Below, in pieces: positions 14,185-19,936 of a stretch of DNA of 19,936 nt. The notes below the pieces were generated by a model. The model saw only the letters and a program-made list of their open reading frames with translations. It was not told the origin of the DNA and did not search any database. The DNA is from JAYREN01 sp041908845 (GTDB lineage Bacteria > Acidobacteriota > Holophagae > Holophagales > Holophagaceae). The stretch covers positions 1 through 19,936 of the forward strand of contig JAYREN010000044.1 in assembly GCA_041908845.1 (NCBI GenBank), given 5' to 3'. Position numbers and translations under genes: made by a program. Numbering within the stretch: position 1 is the stretch's first letter; every line of letters starts with the position of its first letter.

Positions 14185-15488
14185 ATCCCAGCCAGCGCAT
14201 CCAACGCCCGGCTCCATTCCCTCGCCTCCGGGGGCGTGGCGGGAACGTAGGGCAGAATGCGGGTGGAGGAGAGCGACGCCAGCAGGAGAGTGGGATCCAC
14301 CAGCTCGCAGAGCATGGCAACCGGAACTTGGCCCGGCGCCCCCAGAATGCGCTCGATCTGACGCAGGGCCGCCAACGGTTCCGCGTCCCCAGAACCCGCC
14401 AGGGCCAGGTCCACCAGCACCAGAGCCGGCGGTGGGACGGGGGGATGGGGGCTCAGGAGCACCTTGAGTGCCTCCAGTCCCGGCACCGTTTCGAGCCTGC
14501 GATAACCGTTGCCTTCGAGATGGGCCTGTACTCGCTGCCGCGCCTCGCCCTCCGCCATGCAGAGCACCACCCGCGCCCCTCGGCGCTGCATTCGGGCCAA
14601 GGGATCGCCGCCGGGCCCCGCGGCCGGAGCCTCAGGAAGCAGGGAAAGGGCCTCCCCTTCAGGTTCCCCGCGAGCGGGATCACCCCCCGCGAGGGTTGGC
14701 ATCCCCACATGCGGGCCGCTTTCGCCTCCTAGCGCCTGAGGCATGCCTCGGAGAACCTTGTCCCGGAATTCCAGGCAATCCCCGAGGGAGCGGGATTCTT
14801 CCTCACCGAGTTCACCAAATTCCAGACCCAGGATCACCTCACCACCCCGGGTGGAGGCATGGGCCACGATGCCGCGCCATTCCAGCAATGGCAGCCGCGG
14901 CAGGTCCTGGATGCGGATCCGGGGGAAGCCTTTGCCCCGGTCGAAGATCGCCGTGGAGACAGGCACCCGCATGCCGTCATCCAGCTTGAGGACCCGGTCC
15001 ACCCGCATGGCCACCCCCCCCATGGAGATGTTCACCAGCGGCCCCGCCACCCCCAGGCCAGGGATCCGCCCATCCTGGGCGATGACGTAGGCACTTTCCC
15101 GGGGGCGGAAGGGATAGCGCTTGGCCCGTCGCCGATCCGCATGGGCCAGGGCCGCGGGGGGATCGAACCGGTACTGGAGATAGGCCTCTCGTCCTCGGAA
15201 GGTAATGGCCGTCTCGAAGCGCTGTTCTTCCAGGGGGAAAACCATCTCGAACACAGCGCCGGGCATCAGCTCATGGGGCAGCGGACGCACCAGTTTGAGG
15301 ATCAGTCCGCCCTCTCCGCTGCGAATCGCCTGGACCGTCGCCGCATAGGGCAGAGTGCTAGTGCCCTCGACCTTGATGGGAAACTCGGTTTCGCTCTGGA
15401 AGAGCCCATCCAAAGCGTCTGCGATGAAGGCCGGATCTTCGATGGCGGGATCGTTTCCCTGGGTCTTTTCGGATCGGGGTCGATTCAT
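14181..15488 (-). CDS. PilZ domain protein with YcgR-like N-terminus and receiver-like C-terminus
   Basis: A 435-residue soluble protein. Residues about 20-115 resemble the beta-barrel that precedes PilZ in YcgR-type proteins. The PilZ domain (about 119-238) has both c-di-GMP signature parts, RRAKR (R120...R124) and NISMGG (153-158). After an Ala/Gly/Pro-rich linker, residues about 304-433 look like a receiver fold, with Asp360 in LVLVDLAL at the phosphorylation site. The N-terminal acidic cluster is missing (LCMAEGE instead of VDDD), so this receiver is probably degenerate. The role is likely to couple c-di-GMP to motility or surface behaviour, but the target is unknown. The start ATG 15488 is chosen because GGAGGGG lies about 12 bases upstream and the longer open frame carries no family sequence. 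Its stop codon overlaps that of the kinase gene in CTAG. Confidence 0.85.
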   Translation of the reverse strand: MNRPRSEKTQGNDPAIEDPAFIADALDGLFQSETEFPIKVEGTSTLPYAATVQAIRSGEGGLILKLVRPLPHELMPGAVFEMVFPLEEQRFETAITFRGREAYLQYRFDPPAALAHADRRRAKRYPFRPRESAYVIAQDGRIPGLGVAGPLVNISMGGVAMRVDRVLKLDDGMRVPVSTAIFDRGKGFPRIRIQDLPRLPLLEWRGIVAHASTRGGEVILGLEFGELGEEESRSLGDCLEFRDKVLRGMPQALGGESGPHVGMPTLAGGDPARGEPEGEALSLLPEAPAAGPGGDPLARMQRRGARVVLCMAEGEARQRVQAHLEGNGYRRLETVPGLEALKVLLSPHPPVPPPALVLVDLALAGSGDAEPLAALRQIERILGAPGQVPVAMLCELVDPTLLLASLSSTRILPYVPATPPEAREWSRALDALAGI

Positions 15489-15562
15489 GGAATGGATTTT
15501 CCCCTCCTGCTTCCCTGCCCTTCGGCTCCTTGGACCTTTTCGATAAGCCTTGGGGTCGGAGG

Positions 15563-16438
15563 TCAGCTGTTGAGGGGGAGAACCCGGGCGCTCCACCGGA
15601 AGAAGCGGCGGCCGCCCGGCTCCACCGAGAAGACCCCGGGCTTGGACATGAATTCGCCGTCGAATTCCGCAGGACTGGCCATGCCCGCCCAAGGTTCGAT
15701 GCATAGGAAGTCGCTGCCCGGCTTGGTCCAGACCCCCAACTGCTGAAAGCCCTCCCAGCTAAGCTCGATCCCCAGGGCCCCCGGCGCGAGATAGCGCAGC
15801 GAACGGCTCTGGAGCTGATCGAAAATGAGAGCGTCCTGGGTGAAGAGGTCATCCCGCAGCTTGAGCACGGTGCCATCCACGGGGTTCGGATAGGGATGGG
15901 CGTCCAGCAGCCCTTGGGAAATTCTGGAGATGGGCGCCGATTCGGGCTTGGCGAACACGAGGCGGTGAGCCTCCCGCTGCCCCCCAGCCAGGGGCCACCG
16001 GAAGGCCGGGTGGGCCCCCAGACTCGCAGGCAGTGCCTCTTTCCCGGGATTGCGCACCTCGTAGACCGCTCTGAGTGACGGCCCTTCCACCGAGTAGGTG
16101 ATCCAGAGTTCAAAGGGAAAGGGAAACTGTTCCCGGCTCTGGTCGTCATCCCGCAGCATCCAGGTGCAGGCTTCTCGGCTCAGACGCATCAGCTTGAAGG
16201 CTCGATCTCGGGCGAAGCCATGGCGGCCCATGGAGAAGGCCTTGCCTCCATGCCGTAGCACATCGCCCTTCAGCTGGCCGACGATGGGGAACAGCACGGG
16301 CGAGACCCGCCCCCAGACCTCGGGATCTCCCGACCAGAGCAGGTCGGGCCCCTGGATGGGCTGGAAGCGGCGCAGTTCCGCTCCCTGCTCGACGAATTCG
16401 GCGCGGATTTGTTGATTGGCAATGAAGCAAGCGTCCAT
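15563..16438 (-). CDS. Aldose 1-epimerase family protein (LacX/GalM-like)
   Basis: A 291-residue cytoplasmic protein of the galactose mutarotase superfamily, which interconverts alpha and beta anomers of sugars. Family traits are LFPIVGQL near residue 50, HGFAR (about 73-77), the GAHPAFRWP segment, which corresponds to the active-site His region, and WTKPGSDFLCIEPWAG near the C-terminus, where the Glu would be the catalytic base. The length is typical of the LacX-like branch (about 290), which is distinct from true GalM (about 340). The sugar cannot be told from the sequence; no sugar operon surrounds it. The start ATG 16438 is preceded only by a modest GGGA. It lies between hisC and the PilZ gene on the same strand, with gaps of 101 and 74 bases, so cotranscription is possible but not clear. 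Confidence 0.87.
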   Translation of the reverse strand: MDACFIANQQIRAEFVEQGAELRRFQPIQGPDLLWSGDPEVWGRVSPVLFPIVGQLKGDVLRHGGKAFSMGRHGFARDRAFKLMRLSREACTWMLRDDDQSREQFPFPFELWITYSVEGPSLRAVYEVRNPGKEALPASLGAHPAFRWPLAGGQREAHRLVFAKPESAPISRISQGLLDAHPYPNPVDGTVLKLRDDLFTQDALIFDQLQSRSLRYLAPGALGIELSWEGFQQLGVWTKPGSDFLCIEPWAGMASPAEFDGEFMSKPGVFSVEPGGRRFFRWSARVLPLNS

Positions 16439-16539
16439 GAGCGTCCCGGGAGGATTCTTTCATGGTAGCCCCAGAATCCTATTCTGTGGCTAGCCCAGAT
16501 GATGCGAATTCAGTGCTATCGGTGCCGTTTTTTTCTAAA

Positions 16540-17673
16540 TCAACAGCAGCCGCAGCCGACTCCGTTCAGGAGCGGTGCCGCCGCCTTCCAGAAGGCCTCC
16601 ATCTCTTCGGGCTTGCCCAGAGTGACCCGCACATGCTGGGGCAGCCCGTAGCCCTGCATGGGACGCACGATGACCCCCCGCTTCAGCAGTTCCTTGAAGA
16701 ACTCTGGGGCGGGGAAGATGGTCTCCATCAGCAGGAAGTTGCCCGCATCGCCCGTCACCTTGCAGCGGTGCTTGGCGCCCTCGGCGAAGAAGGCCTGGCG
16801 CGCCTCCTGATTCTTCTCCCGACAGAAGGTCTCGAAGGTCTCGTCCTGAATGGCCACTTCGGCGGCGACCTGGGCCAGGTGGTTGGTGTTGAAGGGGCTG
16901 CGCACCCGCTCTAGCAGGGCCAGCAGCCCCTCGCTGCCCAGGCCGTAGCCGATGCGCAGGGCCGCCAGAGCGTAGATCTTGGAGAAGGTGTGAAGCACGA
17001 TGAGCTTGTCGCGTTGGGGCAGGAAGGCGGCGGCGTCCGGAAAGGTGCCTGGGGCCTCGTACTCGGCGTAGGCCTGATCCATCACCAGGAGGATGTCCTC
17101 CCGCAGGTTCTTCACCAGGTGGGCGACTCCGTCACATCCGACGCGCACCCCCGTAGGGTTGTTGGCGTTGGCCAGATAGACCATGCGCGTGTCCGGCTGC
17201 ACGGCCCGCAGGATGCCGTCCACATCCACCTCGGTGGCCGTGGCCTGGGTCTCGATCACCCGGCCCCCGGCCGTCTGGGCCGCGATGGCACCGATGGCGA
17301 AGCTGTGCCTGGGAACGATGGCGCTTCCACCATCCAGCAGGGCAGCCTTGGCGCACATCTCGATGATCTCAGCGCTGCCATTGCCCAGGATGACCTGCCC
17401 CACCTGCACGCCCTTGCGACGGGCGATGGCCTGCCGCAGGTAGAAGCCGTCGGAAACGGGATAGAGCCCCACGCCTTCGAAGGCAGAGCCCTGGATGGCC
17501 TGAAGCAGCCGGGCCTTCACGGCCTCCGTGGGGCCCCAGGGGTTCTCGTTGCTGGCCAGCTTCACGATGCCTGTCAGCCCCATTTCCCGCTGGACCTCTT
17601 GAATGGGCTTGCCAGGGACGTAGAGGGGAATCTGCTGGAGGTGGTCGAAGGCCGTATTCGGGGCAAGGGTCAT
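16540..17673 (-). CDS. hisC: Histidinol-phosphate aminotransferase
   Basis: A 377-residue PLP enzyme of fold type I that transfers an amino group between glutamate and imidazole acetol phosphate in histidine synthesis. The family marks are LASNENPWGP (39-48), GNGSAEII, LANANNPTG (167-175), Asp199 and Tyr202, and the PLP lysine Lys232 in TFSKIYALAALRIGYG with Arg240. Some relatives act on aromatic amino acids, so broad substrate use is possible. The start ATG 17673 is supported by AGGA about six bases upstream; ATG 17685 has none. The chain ends in the unusual Cys-rich GVGCGCC. No other his genes are present. A 91-base structured gap separates it from the preceding gene. Confidence 0.92.
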   Translation of the reverse strand: MTLAPNTAFDHLQQIPLYVPGKPIQEVQREMGLTGIVKLASNENPWGPTEAVKARLLQAIQGSAFEGVGLYPVSDGFYLRQAIARRKGVQVGQVILGNGSAEIIEMCAKAALLDGGSAIVPRHSFAIGAIAAQTAGGRVIETQATATEVDVDGILRAVQPDTRMVYLANANNPTGVRVGCDGVAHLVKNLREDILLVMDQAYAEYEAPGTFPDAAAFLPQRDKLIVLHTFSKIYALAALRIGYGLGSEGLLALLERVRSPFNTNHLAQVAAEVAIQDETFETFCREKNQEARQAFFAEGAKHRCKVTGDAGNFLLMETIFPAPEFFKELLKRGVIVRPMQGYGLPQHVRVTLGKPEEMEAFWKAAAPLLNGVGCGCC

Positions 17674-17709
17674 GGGAATCCTCATACAGAAATCAGAGTA
17701 GTTGCGGTG

Positions 17710-17776
17710 GACCCGCCGGATGCGGGTCTCAAAGGGAGGGTCTGCCAGGCCAGACCTTCCGCGGGAATCGCCGCGG
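17710..17776 (-). other. Three consecutive hairpins in the leader of hisC
   Basis: Three inverted repeats lie in the gap upstream of hisC: GACCCGC/GCGGGTC (17710-17716 with 17722-17728), AGGGTCTG/CAGACCTT (17737-17744 with 17751-17758, containing one G-T pair) and CCGCGG/CCGCGG (17759-17764 with 17771-17776). The last directly follows the stop codon of the preceding gene. None has a T tract, so they are not ordinary terminators. They may be processing or stability elements of a shared transcript. Confidence 0.5.
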
Positions 17777-18529
17777 TCAGCGGGAAGGCGGCTGTGGCTC
17801 GCCCTTGGGGGAACTGGGGGCGGGAAGAATTACCTCGCCCGTGGACCGCATCAGCAGGGTATAGACCATGTTGGGCGCCAGTCTGCCGTAGACGGCCTGG
17901 CCATGCATGGCCTTCACGCCGGCTTCCTTGGCCAAGTGCTCGTTGTTGGCCACGGCCCAGAACCTCGTCCAGAGATCCCGTTCGAAAGGGCTCTGGGCCG
18001 AGCGGGTGGCGTAGATCTCGGGCGCCACGCCGTTCCGGTCCAGGACGTAGCCCTCGTCGGGCTTGACGCGATTGGTGAAGATGCGCCGGAAGAGCAGCAG
18101 CGCCTTTCCCTTGAGGGGATCCCCCTGCTCCACGAAGTGGTCCTCGAACTTGATGATCAAGGTGTCCACGTAGACCTCGTCCCCCTTGATTTCCAGCTCC
18201 CGCTGGGCGCCCACCACGCCGCCCTGAGGATCCAATTCCGTGAACCGCAGCTTGTTCACGGTCTCGCCCGCCGCATCCTTGGTCTGGGAGATCACTTCCA
18301 ACTGGGCGCGGCGTTCCGTGTACTCCAGCAGCTTCAGGTAGGTCTTGAGACGGAGCGTCTCCGATTCCAGCTTGGCCACCTTGGCTTCCATCTGCCGCCG
18401 AGGCGCCAGCACCAATTGATCCGCCAGATAGATGCCCGCTGCACCGGCCCCCACCACCAGCACCGACCATAGGAAAAACCGGATCGGAAAGGGACGCCTC
18501 GGGGCCTTCACTGGGGCTTGATCGCTCAT
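17777..18529 (-). CDS. Anchored membrane protein with short coiled coil, unknown function
   Basis: A 250-residue protein that I do not recognise. A basic N-terminus (PVKAPRRPFPIR) precedes one hydrophobic segment (about 17-38), so it is probably anchored with the bulk in the periplasm. Residues about 45-75 form a short coiled coil (ERR/ETLRLK type). The rest (about 80-240) is a mixed alpha/beta domain with LRFTELDPQGGVVGAQRE and DTLIIKFEDHFVEQGDPLKGKALLLFRRIF (quoted here only in part: DTLIIKFEDHF), ending Pro/Ser-rich. No enzyme motif is seen. The start ATG 18529 has GGAGG five bases upstream. It lies between clpP (58-base gap) and hisC on the same strand. A role in envelope function is a guess based on topology only. 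Confidence 0.72.
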   Translation of the reverse strand: MSDQAPVKAPRRPFPIRFFLWSVLVVGAGAAGIYLADQLVLAPRRQMEAKVAKLESETLRLKTYLKLLEYTERRAQLEVISQTKDAAGETVNKLRFTELDPQGGVVGAQRELEIKGDEVYVDTLIIKFEDHFVEQGDPLKGKALLLFRRIFTNRVKPDEGYVLDRNGVAPEIYATRSAQSPFERDLWTRFWAVANNEHLAKEAGVKAMHGQAVYGRLAPNMVYTLLMRSTGEVILPAPSSPKGEPQPPSR

Positions 18530-18587
18530 GGGAGCCTCCGGCGGATTCCTGATCGGTGTTTTTCTGGGCTGAATGATGGATGCGGCG

Positions 18588-19187
18588 TCAGGCGGGGCGC
18601 TCGCTCAACACCTTGTCGATGAGGCCGTATTCCAGGGCCTCGGCGCCGCTCATGAAGTAGTCGCGGTCCATGTCCTTGGCCAGCTTCTTCAGGGGTTGGC
18701 CCGTGTGCTTGGCCATGATCTCCGTGAGCATGTCCTTGAGGCGCTGGATCTCCTTGTAGGTGATCTCGATTTCCGTAGCCTGGCCCTGGGCACCGCCGGA
18801 GGGCTGGTGGATCATGATGCGGCTGCTGGGCAGGGCAAAGCGCTTGCCCTTGGTGCCTGCGGACAGCAGCAGGGCGCCCATGCTGGCGGCCTGGCCGATG
18901 CAGTAGGTGACGATATCGTTCTTCACGAACTGCATGGTGTCGTAGATGGCGAGGCCTGCCGTCACGCTGCCGCCGGGACTGTTCACGTAGATCTGGATGT
19001 CCTTGTCGGGGTCTTCGGATTCCAGGAAGAGCATCTGCGCCACGATGGCATTGGCCACGTTGTCATCGATGGCGGTGCCCAGGAAGATGATGTTGTCTTT
19101 GAGCAGGCGGGAGTAGATGTCGTAGCTGCGTTCGCCCCGGGGGGTTTCCTCGATGACGATGGGCGGATAGTAGGCACGTTCAAACAT
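18588..19187 (-). CDS. clpP: ATP-dependent Clp protease proteolytic subunit
   Basis: A 199-residue serine protease that forms the double-ring chamber fed by ClpX or ClpA/ClpC. The catalytic triad is complete: Ser102 in GQAASMGA, His127 in MIHQP and Asp176 in DRDYF. The signature NSPGGSVTAGLAIYDTM (69-85) and the handle helix GQATEIEITYKEI are typical. The start ATG 19187 has GGAG six bases upstream, and the N-terminus MFERAYYPPIVIEET fits the short-propeptide type. clpX and tig do not flank it, unlike the common tig-clpP-clpX arrangement; tig is in this window but about 13 kb away. The partial glycosidase gene is directly upstream (39-base gap). Confidence 0.97.
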   Translation of the reverse strand: MFERAYYPPIVIEETPRGERSYDIYSRLLKDNIIFLGTAIDDNVANAIVAQMLFLESEDPDKDIQIYVNSPGGSVTAGLAIYDTMQFVKNDIVTYCIGQAASMGALLLSAGTKGKRFALPSSRIMIHQPSGGAQGQATEIEITYKEIQRLKDMLTEIMAKHTGQPLKKLAKDMDRDYFMSGAEALEYGLIDKVLSERPA

Positions 19188-19226
19188 GGGTGCTCCTCGT
19201 GGGCTCCAGGATACCGGAAGCCGATT

Positions 19227-19936
19227 CTATTCCTGGGATGCCGCCGCCTCGCGCTGGATTTCCTCGAGCCATTGCCTCCAGACAATCCCATCGAAGACGC
19301 TCTTCGGGGGCGCCAGCAGGTTCTTCCGCAGGGCGAGGAACCGCATCCGCGCGGGAGCCCAGGAGGATTCGGGCATTCCCGCCAGGGCCTCGGCGCAGGC
19401 CCCAATGCCTTCATCGGTCTGACACACGAGCAGCGCCTGGTGACCGGCCTCTAGACAGAGCCTGACCCGGTCCGCCCAGCCCCACTCCCGGCACCCGCCC
19501 ATTTCTAGATCATCGGGAATCCAGCGCCCCCGGATACCCCAGGGATTCCCCTCCACGGTGCCGCGATGCAGGCTCGCCGGAAGCCCACAGGTGCCGGGGG
19601 TCTTGAGGTGGGCCACCATCACCAGGCGCTCCCGGTGGGCCAAGGCGCGGAAGGGCTGGAGATTGCGGGCGATCTGCGCCATGTCCCGCAATTCGGGCAG
19701 GGTTTGGTGGCTGTCCACTCGCGTGCCCCCGAGCCCCGGAAAATGTTTCAGGCAACCCCGCACCCCGGTGGATTCCAGTCCGTTCAGGAAGGAGCCCGCG
19801 GCCTCGGCCACGGCCCAGGCGTCCTCGCTGGCGCAGCGATCCCCCTGCCCCGTGCCCTCGAAACCATCCCAAAGATACGCCACCGGGGCGAAAACCACGC
19901 TGATGCCCAGGAGGCGCAGACCCCGGCCCCACAGCT
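19227..19936 (-). CDS. Glycoside hydrolase family 3, NagZ-like (5' end outside window)
   Basis: The C-terminal 236 or so residues of a GH3 enzyme of the beta-N-acetylhexosaminidase branch. These enzymes act in muropeptide recycling in the cytoplasm. The signature KHFPGLGGTRVDSH (codons from about 19748) keeps the Lys-His pair and the Asp-x-His of the mobile loop that provides the acid/base. PDDLEMGG (around 19517-19494) has the nucleophile Asp in the DDL.M pattern. Upstream, LGISVVFAPVAYLWD corresponds to the LGxxxxFAPVxDL strand, with Tyr in place of Asp. The frame is open to the right edge; the GTG at 19898 is internal, since conserved sequence continues upstream. Whether it is a true NagZ cannot be proven from this part. 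Confidence 0.85.
   Translation of the reverse strand, partial: LWGRGLRLLGISVVFAPVAYLWDGFEGTGQGDRCASEDAWAVAEAAGSFLNGLESTGVRGCLKHFPGLGGTRVDSHQTLPELRDMAQIARNLQPFRALAHRERLVMVAHLKTPGTCGLPASLHRGTVEGNPWGIRGRWIPDDLEMGGCREWGWADRVRLCLEAGHQALLVCQTDEGIGACAEALAGMPESSWAPARMRFLALRKNLLAPPKSVFDGIVWRQWLEEIQREAAASQE

Noticed and set aside
16472..16486. CAGAAT/ATTCTG hairpin between hisC and the epimerase gene
   Set aside because: The stem is 6 bp plus an imperfect extension, with no T run; too weak for a terminator or operator call.

Overview
This 19.9-kb window is chromosomal DNA from a GC-rich (roughly 60-65 %), free-living Gram-negative-type bacterium. No plasmid, phage or insertion-sequence genes are visible. 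The mix of genes (FYDLN-acid zinc ribbon, stand-alone REC-kinase, STAS/RsbW/SpoIIE module, Ser/Thr kinase, PilZ-REC protein, trigger factor with a lysine/alanine tail) suggests Acidobacteriota, perhaps Holophagae (Geothrix/Holophaga). This is an inference from gene content, with moderate to low confidence; a deltaproteobacterial-type lineage is the main alternative.

Left part (1-5.9 kb): the 3' end of cytidylate kinase (cmk); a cytoplasmic response-regulator/histidine-kinase fusion; a membrane-anchored metzincin-like protease facing a small HEAGH membrane protein; mogA for molybdenum cofactor; and the block tRNA-Arg(TCG) - tRNA-Leu(TAG) - trigger factor (tig), transcribed leftwards and closed by a clear hairpin terminator. 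Just upstream of tRNA-Arg lies a degenerate second copy of its promoter region and 5' end.

Middle (6.0-14.2 kb): an adenosine-deaminase-family enzyme, a FYDLN-acid zinc-ribbon protein and a GAF-like protein of unknown role lie on the minus strand. They diverge from a tightly packed plus-strand series: STAS antagonist, RsbW-like kinase, SpoIIE-type phosphatase and HtpX protease with overlapping ends, then a Ser/Thr kinase fused to a right-handed beta-helix. The first three form a complete partner-switching module. Linking it to HtpX suggests regulation of envelope or protein quality control. The gap between htpX and the kinase contains a near-perfect second copy of the last 67 bases of htpX.

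Right part (14.2-19.9 kb): all genes run leftwards: a GH3 glycosidase (5' end outside the window), clpP, an anchored coiled-coil protein, hisC, an aldose-1-epimerase-like protein and a PilZ-REC protein. The PilZ gene converges on the kinase gene, and both stop codons lie in one CTAG.

No gap between genes exceeds 300 bases. The two largest (5808-6037 and 11825-12036) hold the two duplications described below. The most distinctive items are the kinase/beta-helix fusion with an exact 23-residue cysteine ladder, the partner-switching/HtpX locus with an unusual His in the RsbW G1 box, and the two relic duplications.
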